Both the position numbers and the translations under genes were made by a program. Shown here one piece after another: positions 1 through 7,675 of a stretch of 64,000 bases of DNA (position 1 is the stretch's first letter; each line of letters begins with the position of its first letter). The DNA is taken from contig NZ_BJMN01000026.1 of NCBI RefSeq assembly GCF_006539185.1, positions 93,421 to 157,420 of the forward strand. Reading direction: 5' to 3'. Below the pieces are notes generated by a model. It made no database searches, was not told where the DNA came from, and saw only the letters and a program-made list of their open reading frames with translations. Source of the DNA: Streptomyces gardneri (GTDB lineage Bacteria; Actinomycetota; Actinomycetes; Streptomycetales; Streptomycetaceae).

Positions 1-1
1 C

Positions 2-1570
2 AACGGCGGCCGTCCGGTCCCCGGGCCGACCGCCCCGCCGATGCCGCCGCGCCCGCCCCGTGAGCCCGCCGACTGGTCCGGCGACCCGCGCTCCCCGGAG
101 CCCGGCCCCGGACGGCCCGAGCCCTCCCACGTCGGCGGCAGGCAGCCCGAGCCCGCGCACCTCGGCGGCCGGCACGCCGGTCCCGCCGAGAGCGCCGGCG
201 GTCCCGTCCGGCTGGGCGGCGCCACCGTGCCGATCGGCCCCGGTCCCCGGGTCTCCGACACCCGGGCCGCGCTCGCCGTCGGCCGGAGCGCCGACGCGGG
301 CCCGGCGACCGGCTGGATCAGGCCGCCCGCCGGCGGCCCGCACGGCGCCGAGCCCGGCCCGCTGCCCGGCTCCCGCCCCGTCGCCGTACCCCCGCAGGGG
401 GACGCCGCCCCGGCGCAGCCGCCGGAGCCCGGCCCCTGGCGGCCCTGGCGCTTCCGGATGTCGAACGACGTCTGGGGCACCCCGGTCGTCGACGGCGACC
501 TGCTCTACGTGACCTCCTTCGAGGTGCACGCCCTGGACACCGGGAGCGGCCGGCGCCAGTTCAAGACCCGGGACGTGGCTTGGTCGATGGCCGTCTCCGC
601 GGGCCGTATCCATGCCTCCGACGGGCCCACGCTGTACGCGCTCGACGCGACCGACGGCAGCGAGCGCTGGCGGCTGCACACGGACGCCTGGGTGTACTCC
701 CTCCGGGTGGACCGGGGCACGGTCGTCACCGGGACGCGCGGTGGCGGGGTCCAGGGCTGGGAGGCCTCCAACGGCGCCAAGCTGTGGGAGGTCACCGGCG
801 CCCAGACCGACTTCGAGACCCCGGAGGCGGGGCCCGCCGTGCACGGCGACACCGTGTACGTCTGGAAGGACGCCCGGCTCCAGGCCCTCGACGCCCGGAC
901 GGGTGTCGAGCGCTGGTCGTACCCCATCGGCGACGCCGCCTCCTGTGCCAACGTGCCCGTGCGGGTCGCGCCGGCCGAGGACGGCTGCGTGTATGTCTCG
1001 GCCGGCACCCGGGTCCTCTCGATCGACATCGCCGCCGGGCACGTCCGCTGGCACTTCGAGGCGCCCGCCGTCTTCCTCTCCCCGCCGGCCTTCGCGCCGG
1101 GCCCGGCCGTCACGGGCGGCGGGGTGTACCTCTCCGACCATCTCGGCACGGTGTACGCGCTCGACGCCACGACCGGCCAGGACCGGTGGCGGATCGCGAC
1201 CGAGCCGCGCCAGTCGGCCGAGCCGGTGCTCGTCGCCGACGGGAACGTCCACGTGGGCAGCGGCAGCGCGCTCTACACGCTCGACGCGGTCACCGGCACC
1301 CCGAGGTGGCGGTTCGCGGCGGGCGGCGAGCTCGTCGGCTCCCCGGTCGTCGCCGACGGACGGGTGCACTTCGGCTCCGCCGACCACGTCCTCTACACGC
1401 TGGACGCGACCGGCGGCCAGCTGCGCTGGAAGCTCGCGACGGGCGGCGAGATCACCGGCTCCCCGGTGGCGAAGGGCGGGGTCGTGTACGCGTGCAGCAA
1501 GGACCGCTGCGTGTACGCGCTCGACGCGGTCAAGGGCACGGCCACGGGCAGGGGGTCCGCGCCCCGCTGA
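2..1570 (+). CDS. PQQ-type beta-propeller protein, C-terminal part (AfsK-like kinase candidate)
   Basis: The reading frame is open from the first bases, so the true start lies upstream; an internal ATG at 41 sits in low-complexity sequence and has no ribosome site. The visible part has about 135 residues of Pro/Gly/Arg-rich linker, then about 380 residues of repeated blades of the type LYALDATDGSERWRL and VYALDAVKG, each with a YxLDAxxG strand and a Trp-Arg ending, typical of PQQ-like beta-propellers. In Streptomyces this linker-plus-propeller tail is common on membrane-associated Ser/Thr kinases such as AfsK, whose kinase domain is N-terminal. The AfsR-like gene at 12543-15773 makes an AfsK-type identity plausible, but no kinase domain is visible here. 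It could also be a stand-alone PQQ-repeat protein. Confidence 0.75.
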   Translation, partial: NGGRPVPGPTAPPMPPRPPREPADWSGDPRSPEPGPGRPEPSHVGGRQPEPAHLGGRHAGPAESAGGPVRLGGATVPIGPGPRVSDTRAALAVGRSADAGPATGWIRPPAGGPHGAEPGPLPGSRPVAVPPQGDAAPAQPPEPGPWRPWRFRMSNDVWGTPVVDGDLLYVTSFEVHALDTGSGRRQFKTRDVAWSMAVSAGRIHASDGPTLYALDATDGSERWRLHTDAWVYSLRVDRGTVVTGTRGGGVQGWEASNGAKLWEVTGAQTDFETPEAGPAVHGDTVYVWKDARLQALDARTGVERWSYPIGDAASCANVPVRVAPAEDGCVYVSAGTRVLSIDIAAGHVRWHFEAPAVFLSPPAFAPGPAVTGGGVYLSDHLGTVYALDATTGQDRWRIATEPRQSAEPVLVADGNVHVGSGSALYTLDAVTGTPRWRFAAGGELVGSPVVADGRVHFGSADHVLYTLDATGGQLRWKLATGGEITGSPVAKGGVVYACSKDRCVYALDAVKGTATGRGSAPR

Positions 1571-1601
1571 CGGCGGCTTCCCGCCGGACGACGGCTCCCC
1601 G

Positions 1602-2207
1602 CTAGCGCTGCGGGGGCCCGTCGCGGTCCGGGTCCCAGGTCGGGACGTCGTAGGGCTGGGTCGGGGCGCCGTACGGGGTCGAGGCCTGCGGAGGGTGCCG
1701 GGGCTCGTCGGTGACGTCGTCGACGGGCGGCGGCCCGTCCAGCGTGGGATGCGTGGGCCGCGGCCCGTGGTCCACGCGGTCCACCCGGTGCGTGCGGGTC
1801 CGGCCCGACATGACGAGCGCGCCGAGGAGCAGCAGCACCCCGCCGCCGAAGGCGTTGGCGACCCCGTCGCCCAGGCCCGTACCGTCGCCGGAGATCACGA
1901 GGCTGCCCTCGGCCTGCCCGACGCGCACCATCCAGAAGATCGTGAAGCCGAGGACGACGAGCCCGGCGAGGGCGACGAGCAGCCGGGAGCGCAGGACGAC
2001 CCCGAGGACCGCGACGAGGGCGGCGAAGGCGAAGGGCAGCAGGATCGAGCCGATGACCTCGGACTTCGCATCCGTGATGCCGGTGAACAGCTCGTCGATC
2101 GCGTAGTCGCGCCCGTGACGGCCGTCGTACCAGGCACGGAAGGGGCTCCAGACGGCGGCCGTCGCTCCGGTGAGGGCCAGGACCGAGCCGATGACATTGC
2201 GGATCAT
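1602..2207 (-). CDS. Four-TM membrane protein with proline-rich tail, unknown function
   Basis: The product is 201 residues. I start it at the ATG at 2207 because AGGAGG lies at the right distance upstream; an upstream in-frame ATG at 2291 lacks such a site. Hydrophobic segments lie near residues 5-20, 54-72, 76-95 and 118-136, followed by a hydrophilic tail of about 60 residues rich in Pro, Asp and Arg that is probably cytoplasmic. No catalytic motif is recognised. It faces the secreted-protein gene at 2332 across a 124-base divergent spacer and converges on the propeller gene. Function unknown. Confidence 0.75.
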   Translation of the reverse strand: MIRNVIGSVLALTGATAAVWSPFRAWYDGRHGRDYAIDELFTGITDAKSEVIGSILLPFAFAALVAVLGVVLRSRLLVALAGLVVLGFTIFWMVRVGQAEGSLVISGDGTGLGDGVANAFGGGVLLLLGALVMSGRTRTHRVDRVDHGPRPTHPTLDGPPPVDDVTDEPRHPPQASTPYGAPTQPYDVPTWDPDRDGPPQR

Positions 2208-2295
2208 CGTTCGGCCTCCTAGACGGGGTCCGGCTCTCGTTCCCGACGCTACGCCGGGTGCGGGGGGCCCGCCATTTGCGGCCCGGAACATGCCC

Positions 2296-2301
2296 TAGGG
2301 T
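2296..2301 (+). promoter_or_regulatory. Candidate -10 box (TAGGGT) for the secreted protein at 2332
   Basis: TAGGGT matches the Streptomyces vegetative -10 consensus and lies 30 bases before the ATG at 2332, with GAGGAGG between. No good -35 is seen at 17-18 bases. Confidence 0.4.
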
Positions 2302-2331
2302 GGCGCGGACACGACAGGACGAGGAGGACCG

Positions 2332-2949
2332 ATGGTGCGCACGCGCCTGAAGATGGCGGCGACGCTCACGGTGGTGGTGCTCGCGCTGACCGGTTTCCAG
2401 ACCGGCCACGGCAGCAGCAGTGGTGGCGGGAGCGGGAAGAGCAAGAGCGGCAAGAGCCGCGGCGGCGACGACGACTCGGGCGGCGGTTGCTCCAGCGACG
2501 AGAAGGGCAACGACGACTACAGCGGCTCGGGCGGCTCCGGATCGCAGACGACGGCGCCCACCCCCACCGCGTCCCGCGCGGTGGCCGAGGTCGTGGTCGT
2601 CGACTGCGTGAAGCCCGCGCAGAAGAAGCGCAAGGGCAAGCCGGCCCGGAAGGCGGACACCTCGGCGACCCTGCGGATCACCTCGAAGAGCGCGTACACG
2701 GAGACGTTCGAGGTCACCCTGGAGTTCAAGGGCTCCACGGGGTCCGCGGTGGACTCGACCGAGGCCCTCGTCACCGTCGAGGGCGGCGGGACGAAGACCT
2801 TCGAGGTCGAGATGAAGACCCCGAAGGCCGTCGGCCGGGTGAAGGACTGCTGGGTGTACGACGTGCGCCGGAGCTCCGACACGACCGCTACGCCGTCCGA
2901 GGCCGCTACGCCCTCCGCGACCGCGACGCCGTCCGCTACCGCGTCCTGA
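2332..2949 (+). CDS. Small secreted protein with Ser/Gly-rich spacer
   Basis: The product is 205 residues with GAGGAGG seven bases before the ATG. Residues 1-25 (MVRTRLKMAATLTVVVLALTG) look like a Sec signal peptide. A low-complexity Ser/Gly/Lys/Asp stretch follows to about residue 80, then a beta-rich domain of about 90 residues (VTLEFKGSTGSAVDSTEALV) that resembles an immunoglobulin-like or FxLYD-type fold. The protein ends in ATPS/ATPT repeats. Three cysteines are present, two of them in the folded part. It probably acts outside the cell or at the wall. Its 3' end overlaps the convergent enoyl-CoA hydratase gene by 14 bases. No specific function can be assigned. Confidence 0.7.
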   Translation: MVRTRLKMAATLTVVVLALTGFQTGHGSSSGGGSGKSKSGKSRGGDDDSGGGCSSDEKGNDDYSGSGGSGSQTTAPTPTASRAVAEVVVVDCVKPAQKKRKGKPARKADTSATLRITSKSAYTETFEVTLEFKGSTGSAVDSTEALVTVEGGGTKTFEVEMKTPKAVGRVKDCWVYDVRRSSDTTATPSEAATPSATATPSATAS

Positions 2950-3712
2950 ACCCCGCCCCCCGCCGGGTGAACAGCGCCGCCTGACGTTCCGGTGGCAGGT
3001 TCCCCAGCGCCACCAGGTGCGGAGCGTGGGCGAGGGCCGGGGTGCGGGATGCCTCCGTGACCGACCAGAGCGCCCGGACCGTCCCCTGGACGGCCTCGGT
3101 CGGGTGCGCGGCGACGACGGCCGCGGCCCGCAGGGCGGCCTCCAGGGCCCCGCCGGCCGGGGTCAGCTCGGAGACGAGCCCCGTCTCGTACGCGCGCCGG
3201 GCCGAGACCCGTTCCGCGCTGCCCATCAGGGCCATCCGGGCGATCTCCCCGTAGGGCATCCGCTGCGCCATGTGGATGGTCTCGAAGGCGCTGACCATCC
3301 CGTAGGTGGTGTGCGGGTCGAAGAAGGTGGCGTCCTCTCCGGCGACCAGGAACTCGGCCTCGCCGAGCAGGTAGAACGCCCCGCCGCAGGCCATGCCCTC
3401 GACGGCGGCGATCACCGGCTTCCACAGGTCGTTCGCCTTGGGGCCGATCGTGAGGAGGGGGTCGTCGATCGTGTACGGGGACGAGGGCTGCGGGATGTTC
3501 CCGACGGCGTCCCGGTCGATCCCCGTGCAGAAGGCCCGCCCGCCGGCCCCGGTGACGACGATCGCGCGGATCTCGTCCTCGTACCGGAATCCCTTCCACA
3601 CGGCGGCGAGTTCACGGGCCATGTCCAGGGTGATCGAGTTGTGCTTCTCCGGCCGGTCGAGGGTGACGACCGCGACCCCGGTCTCCTTGTCGCGTTCGAC
3701 GCGGACGGTCAT
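2936..3712 (-). CDS. Enoyl-CoA hydratase/isomerase family protein
   Basis: The 258-residue product has the crotonase layout: an early VVTLDRPEKHNSIT strand-turn, the first oxyanion-hole region at about 55-65 (GAGGRAFCTGIDRD), and GMACGGAFYLLGEAEFLVAGEDATF for the second oxyanion hole and CoA pocket. The usual hydratase glutamates are not obvious: the residue after ACGGA is Phe. It could therefore be an isomerase, hydrolase or lyase of the family rather than a classical hydratase. It is the last gene of a three-gene run (thiolase, DUF35, this) with the DUF35 stop codon directly abutting its ATG, which implies co-translation and one shared acyl-CoA pathway under the operators at 5333-5374. Confidence 0.85.
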   Translation of the reverse strand: MTVRVERDKETGVAVVTLDRPEKHNSITLDMARELAAVWKGFRYEDEIRAIVVTGAGGRAFCTGIDRDAVGNIPQPSSPYTIDDPLLTIGPKANDLWKPVIAAVEGMACGGAFYLLGEAEFLVAGEDATFFDPHTTYGMVSAFETIHMAQRMPYGEIARMALMGSAERVSARRAYETGLVSELTPAGGALEAALRAAAVVAAHPTEAVQGTVRALWSVTEASRTPALAHAPHLVALGNLPPERQAALFTRRGAGFRTR

Positions 3713-4150
3713 CTAGCCGCGCTCCAGGAGCCAGCGGGGGACGGTGACGCCGTCGACCTCGGCGAAGGCGACCTTCACCGGGGCGCCGATGCGCAGCCGG
3801 CCCGGGTCGAGCGAGTTCAGGGGGGCGTCGGGGGCGGTGACGACGTTGCCGGCGAGGCGGATGCGGGGGGCCTCGGCCAGTTCGACGAGGACCGCGTTGT
3901 ACCCGGGCTGGGCGGCGTAGTCGGGCAGGAGCGGCGGGTGGGGCAGGACGTACGACCAGATGCGGCCGCGTCCGGACATGAGCCGCCACTCGCTGTCGAA
4001 GGAGTGGCAGTGCGGGCAGCAGGGGCGGGGCGGGAAGCGGAGCTCGCCGCAGTCGGGCGCCGCGCAGGCCTGGACACGGAGCTCGCCCCGGGCGGTGTAC
4101 TCCCAGAAGGGGGCGCCGTCCTCGTCGGCGACGGGTGTCAGCATCGGCAT
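3713..4150 (-). CDS. DUF35 OB-fold/zinc-ribbon acyl-CoA-binding protein, thiolase partner
   Basis: The product is 145 residues and starts at ATG 4150, with GAGGAG about nine bases upstream (a second ATG at 4144 is possible). An N-terminal FWEYTARGELRVQAC segment leads into a zinc-ribbon with Cys at 29, 34, 44, 45 and 48 (CGELRFPPRPCCPHC). An OB-fold half follows, containing GRGRIWSYVLPHPP and YNAVLVELAEAPRI. DUF35 proteins of this type bind an SCP2-type thiolase-like subunit; known examples are the DUF35 domain of ChsH2 with Ltp2 and archaeal HMG-CoA synthase/thiolase complexes. The thiolase gene lies immediately upstream with a 14-base gap, so a heteromeric complex is likely. Confidence 0.85.
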   Translation of the reverse strand: MPMLTPVADEDGAPFWEYTARGELRVQACAAPDCGELRFPPRPCCPHCHSFDSEWRLMSGRGRIWSYVLPHPPLLPDYAAQPGYNAVLVELAEAPRIRLAGNVVTAPDAPLNSLDPGRLRIGAPVKVAFAEVDGVTVPRWLLERG

Positions 4151-4164
4151 GGTGTCTCGGCTCC

Positions 4165-5307
4165 TCAGGCTCGAAGGAGGATCGCGGAGGTGGGGACGCC
4201 CTCGCCGGCCGTGACCAGGCAGGTGGCGGCGTCGGGCACTTGGGCGGTGGAGCTGCCGCGGAGCTGCTTCACGCCCTCGTTGATGAGGTTGAAGCCGTGG
4301 ACGTACGCCTCGCTCAGTCCGCCGCCGCCGGTGTTGAGGGGCAGCCGGCCGCCGATCTCCAGGGCGCCGCCCTCGGTGAATGCGGCGCCCTCGCCGCGCC
4401 CGCAGAAGCCGTAGCCCTCCAGGGAGAGCGGGACGAGCGGGGTGAAGGCGTCGTAGATCTGGGCGACGTCGACGTCCTCGGGGCCGAAGTCGGCCTGTTT
4501 CCAGAGGTGTCGGGCGGCGGTCCAGGCGGGTCCGGAGAGCGGGTCGTCGTTCCAGTAGTTGACCATGCCGTGGTGCTGGGCGGGCAGGCCCTGGGCGGCG
4601 GAGTGGACGTAGACCGGCTTCTGGCGGCAGTCGCGGGCCCGCTCGGCGGAGACGATGACGCAGGCGAGGGCGCCGTCGGTCTCCAGGCAGTTGTCGAAGA
4701 GGCAGAGGGGTTCGCTGATCCAGCGGGAGGTCATGTACATCTCGCGGGTCAGGGGCCGCTCGTACATGATCGCGGCGGGGTTCTGGTTGGCGCGGTTGCG
4801 GCAGGCGAGCGCGACGTTGAAGAGGTGGTCGCGGGTGGCGCCGTACTCGTGCATGTAGCGGCGGGCGAGCATGCCGATCTCGTCGGCGGGGCGGAGCAGC
4901 CCGAAGGGGCGGGTCCACTGGCCGGGGGTGGGCAGTTGGGCGGCGGTGTTCTTCCAGGGGCGGGGGCCGGAGCCGCGCTTCCGGGAGCGCCAGGCGACGC
5001 CGACGCTGGCCTGGCCGGTGGCGACGGCGGCGGCGAGGTGGCCGACGGTGGCGCAGGAGCCGCCGCCGCCGTAGCCGACCTTGGAGAAGAAGGTGACGTC
5101 GCCGGCGCCGATGGCCTTGGCGACCTCGACCTCGTCGGTCTCCTCCATCGTGTACGAGGCGAAGCCGTCGACCTCGGAGGGGTCGATCCCGGCGTCGTCG
5201 AGGGCCGCGAGGATCGCCCGGCAGGCGAGGGCCTTCTCGGACTCGGGCAGGTTCTTCGCGAAGGCGGTCTGTCCTATGCCGACGATGGCCGTGGCGTCCT
5301 TGAGCAC
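4165..5307 (-). CDS. SCP2-type thiolase-like protein (acetyl-CoA acetyltransferase or Ltp2-like aldolase)
   Basis: The product is 380 residues, the usual length of lipid-transfer-type thiolases. It begins with ATAIVGIGQTAFAK, has the GGGGSCATVGHLAAAVATG segment with Cys85 where thiolases carry the nucleophile region, and ends with NTGGGGLSEAYVHGFNLINEG, typical of the family. Paired with a DUF35 protein, members either cleave beta-ketoacyl-CoA or, as in the Ltp2-ChsH2 system, perform a retro-aldol cleavage of hydroxyacyl-CoA side chains; the sequence alone does not decide which. A GGAGG-like site precedes the ATG. The gene is first in its operon and faces the acyl-CoA ligase gene across 85 bases holding two copies of the CTGAC-N5-GTCAG operator. 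Confidence 0.85.
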   Translation of the reverse strand: MLKDATAIVGIGQTAFAKNLPESEKALACRAILAALDDAGIDPSEVDGFASYTMEETDEVEVAKAIGAGDVTFFSKVGYGGGGSCATVGHLAAAVATGQASVGVAWRSRKRGSGPRPWKNTAAQLPTPGQWTRPFGLLRPADEIGMLARRYMHEYGATRDHLFNVALACRNRANQNPAAIMYERPLTREMYMTSRWISEPLCLFDNCLETDGALACVIVSAERARDCRQKPVYVHSAAQGLPAQHHGMVNYWNDDPLSGPAWTAARHLWKQADFGPEDVDVAQIYDAFTPLVPLSLEGYGFCGRGEGAAFTEGGALEIGGRLPLNTGGGGLSEAYVHGFNLINEGVKQLRGSSTAQVPDAATCLVTAGEGVPTSAILLRA

Positions 5308-5332
5308 CGTACCTCCTTCTGGGGCAGCACTA

Positions 5333-5347
5333 CTGACAGCGCGTCAG
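5333..5347. promoter_or_regulatory. Operator copy 1, CTGAC-N5-GTCAG
   Basis: Perfect inverted repeat CTGAC-AGCGC-GTCAG in the spacer between the thiolase operon and the acyl-CoA ligase. One of seven copies in the window; probably the site of a TetR-type repressor. Confidence 0.75.
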
Positions 5348-5359
5348 GTTACAACTAAT

Positions 5360-5374
5360 CTGACGGATAGTCAG
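5360..5374. promoter_or_regulatory. Operator copy 2, CTGAC-N5-GTCAG
   Basis: Perfect inverted repeat CTGAC-GGATA-GTCAG, centred 27 bases from copy 1 and 19 bases before the ligase ATG. The two copies could serve the two divergent promoters separately. Confidence 0.75.
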
Positions 5375-5392
5375 CTACAGGGAGGGGTGGGT

Positions 5393-6949
5393 ATGCGCGG
5401 CGACCTGGAGTGGGGCACGATCCCCGGGCTCGTACGGGCGGCGGCCGAGCGGTACGGGCAGCGGGAGGCCGTCGTCGACGGACGCGTCCGTGTCACCTAC
5501 GCCGAACTCGGCGAGCGCGTCGAGCGGGCGGCGGCCGCCTGTATCGCCACCGGGGTACGGACGGGGGACCGGGTGGCGATCTGGGCACCCAACACCCTCG
5601 ACTGGATCGTCTCGGCGCTCGGCGCCGTCACCGCCGGCGCCGTCCTCGTCCCCCTGAACACCCGCTTCAAGGGCACCGAGGCGGCCTACGTCCTCCAGCG
5701 CTCCCGGGCCCGCCTGCTCTTCGTCACCGGTACCTTCCTCGGCACCTCGTACGTGGCCTCCCTGCGCCGCTCGGGCATCGCGCTCCCGCACCTGGAGAAG
5801 GCCGTCGTCCTCGGCGACACCGCGCCCGACGACACGGGCTGGACGACCTGGAAGGCCTTCCTCGCGGAGGGCGACCGGGTCCCGGCCGCGCGGGTCCGCG
5901 CCCGGGTCGACGCGATCGCCCCCTCCGACCCCTCCGACATCATCTACACCTCGGGCACCACGGGCCGGCCCAAGGGGGCCGTCATCGGCCACGCCCAGAG
6001 CCTGCGCTGCTACGAGGTCTGGTCCGAGCTCGCCGGCCTCCGGGAGGGCGACCGCTATCTCGTCGTCAACCCGTTCTTCCACACCTTCGGCTACAAGGCG
6101 GGGATCCTCGCCTGCCTGATGCGCGGCGCGGTGATCGTCCCGCAGCCCGTCTTCACCGTGGACACCGTCCTCGCCAACATCGCCGCCGAGCGCATCACCG
6201 TCCTGCCCGGGCCGCCCACCCTCCACCAGTCGCTCCTGGATCACCCCGCCCGGGCGGCCCACGACCTCTCCTCGCTCCGCCTCGTCGTGACGGGTGCGGC
6301 GGTGGTCCCCCTGCGGCTCGTCGAACGCCTCCGCGAGGAGCTGGGGATCGGCACGGTCCTCACGGCGTACGGCCTCTCCGAGGCGAGCGGCATCGTCACC
6401 ATGTGCCGCCGCGACGACCCGGCCGAGACCGTCGCCACCACCTCGGGCCGCCCGATCCCCGACACCGAGGTCAGGCTCTCGCCCACCGGCGAGGTCCTCG
6501 TCCGCGGCCACCACGTCATGCGCGGCTACTTCGAGGACGAGGAGGCGACGGCGGCGGCGATCGACGAGGACGGCTGGCTGCGCACCGGGGACGTCGGGGT
6601 CCTGGACGAGGCGGGGAACCTGCGGATCACGGACCGGCTGAAGGACATGTTCATCGTGGGCGGCTTCAACGCCTACCCGGCCGAGATCGAGCAACTTCTC
6701 GGCCTGCACCCCGACATAGCGGACGTCGCGGTCGTCGGCATCCCCGACCCGAGGCTCGGCGAGGTCGGCAAGGCCTTCGCGGTGCGCAGGGCGGGGGCGC
6801 GGGTGACGGCGGACGACCTGATCGCCTGGTCGCGGCGGGAGATGGCGAACTACAAGGTGCCGCGGGAGGTCGAGTTCGTGACGGAGCTGCCGAGGAACGC
6901 GAGCGGGAAGGTGGTGAAGGGGGAGCTGCGGGACCGCCAGGCCGTGTGA
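5393..6949 (+). CDS. FadD3-like acyl-CoA ligase (AMP-forming)
   Basis: The product is 518 residues, started at ATG 5393 with GGGAGG upstream. It is an ANL-superfamily ligase: YTSGTTGRPKG (about 185-195) is the ATP-binding loop, YGLSEASG the A5 motif, GWLRTGDVG the A7 motif, RLKDMFIVGGFNAYPAEIE the hinge and adenylation-to-thioester switch, and Lys in ASGKVVKGEL the catalytic lysine. The segments NPFFHTFGYKAGILACL and TVLPGPPTLHQSLLDHPAR closely resemble what I recall of mycobacterial FadD3, which activates the steroid ring-C/D propionate HIP. The true substrate is probably a cyclic or terpenoid-derived carboxylate, but this is inference. It is controlled by operators 1 and 2. Confidence 0.85.
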   Translation: MRGDLEWGTIPGLVRAAAERYGQREAVVDGRVRVTYAELGERVERAAAACIATGVRTGDRVAIWAPNTLDWIVSALGAVTAGAVLVPLNTRFKGTEAAYVLQRSRARLLFVTGTFLGTSYVASLRRSGIALPHLEKAVVLGDTAPDDTGWTTWKAFLAEGDRVPAARVRARVDAIAPSDPSDIIYTSGTTGRPKGAVIGHAQSLRCYEVWSELAGLREGDRYLVVNPFFHTFGYKAGILACLMRGAVIVPQPVFTVDTVLANIAAERITVLPGPPTLHQSLLDHPARAAHDLSSLRLVVTGAAVVPLRLVERLREELGIGTVLTAYGLSEASGIVTMCRRDDPAETVATTSGRPIPDTEVRLSPTGEVLVRGHHVMRGYFEDEEATAAAIDEDGWLRTGDVGVLDEAGNLRITDRLKDMFIVGGFNAYPAEIEQLLGLHPDIADVAVVGIPDPRLGEVGKAFAVRRAGARVTADDLIAWSRREMANYKVPREVEFVTELPRNASGKVVKGELRDRQAV

Positions 6950-6959
6950 TGTGGATCAC
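6946..6959. promoter_or_regulatory. Inverted repeat GTGAT-N4-ATCAC before the toxin-antitoxin operon
   Basis: GTGAT-gtgg-ATCAC overlaps the ligase stop codon and lies 25 bases before the antitoxin ATG. It is a good candidate for the autoregulatory operator bound by the ribbon-helix-helix antitoxin. Confidence 0.5.
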
Positions 6960-6983
6960 TCGCGCGATGGTATGGTGACTGGT

Positions 6984-7283
6984 ATGGCAACGAAGAAGTA
7001 CACCGTGACCCTGCCTGAAGAGCTTGCCGAGGAGATCCGCCGCGAGGTGGGGCAGGGCGGCTTCAGCGCGTATGTCACGCAGGCCATACAGCGCCAGCGG
7101 GAGCAGGACCGGCTGGGGGAGCTGGTGGACTGGATGGAGACCGAATTCGGCCCCGTCACCAAGGAGGAGCTGGCGGCCGCCGAGGCCGAGCGGCAGGAGA
7201 TCATCCGCTGGCACGAGGAACGGGTGGCGCGTGAGCGCGCGGAGTCCGACGTCCCGGAGGAGCGGCGGGCGGACGCCGCATGA
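6984..7283 (+). CDS. Ribbon-helix-helix antitoxin
   Basis: The product is 99 residues. The start at ATG 6984 gives MATKKYTVTLPEELAEEIRREV, a typical CopG/Arc-type beta strand followed by helix A; GTG 6951 and ATG 6972 are in frame but would add an unlikely leader. The second helix covers FSAYVTQAIQRQREQD. The rest is a charged, helical tail (about residues 45-99) suited to wrapping a PIN toxin. The gene overlaps the toxin gene by four bases (ATGA), as in VapBC-type operons. It probably represses its own operon through the repeat at 6946-6959. Confidence 0.8.
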   Translation: MATKKYTVTLPEELAEEIRREVGQGGFSAYVTQAIQRQREQDRLGELVDWMETEFGPVTKEELAAAEAERQEIIRWHEERVARERAESDVPEERRADAA

Positions 7284-7675
7284 CCGAGATCTGTTACGTC
7301 CTGGACAGCGAGGGGCTTTCCAGGGCGGTGCTCGGCGACCCCGTGATGAAGGCTCGTCTCAAGGATGCGCGTGGCGTCGGCGTTCGCGTGGCGACCAGCT
7401 CCATGACGATGATCGAGGCCTACCACTCCAAGGTCCCGTACCCGGCCTGGAGGTGGCTCCTCTCCCGGATCAATGTCGAACCGGTCACGGAGGAGATCGC
7501 GGACTCGGCGATCAGCGTCCTGAAGAACGCCGGCCTTCATGGACACAAGTACGCGATCGACGCCGCGCTCGCGGTGATCGCGGGGCGGCAGAGGGGGCTC
7601 GTGACGGTGTTCACCTCCGACGAGGACGACATGACCAAGCTGTGTCCCCCGCACGTGCGGGTTCAGCGCGTCTGA
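7280..7675 (+). CDS. PIN-domain toxin (VapC-like)
   Basis: The product is 131 residues, the normal PIN length. Conserved acidic positions are visible: Asp9 (YVLDSEG), Glu46 (MTMIEAY), Asp94 (YAIDAALAV) and Asp114/116/117 near FTSDEDD, consistent with a metal-dependent ribonuclease site. The N-terminal motif is VLDSEGLSR rather than the usual D-T/S-N/S, so this is a divergent PIN subgroup. It starts inside the antitoxin stop codon. Its 3' end overlaps the convergent DUF2079 gene by 13 bases. The target RNA cannot be inferred. Confidence 0.8.
   Translation: MTEICYVLDSEGLSRAVLGDPVMKARLKDARGVGVRVATSSMTMIEAYHSKVPYPAWRWLLSRINVEPVTEEIADSAISVLKNAGLHGHKYAIDAALAVIAGRQRGLVTVFTSDEDDMTKLCPPHVRVQRV

Noticed and set aside
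2..1570. Calling the first gene a complete PQQ-dependent dehydrogenase
   Set aside because: It has no signal peptide or catalytic motifs, its frame is open to the window edge, and the proline-rich linker points to a C-terminal propeller of a larger protein.
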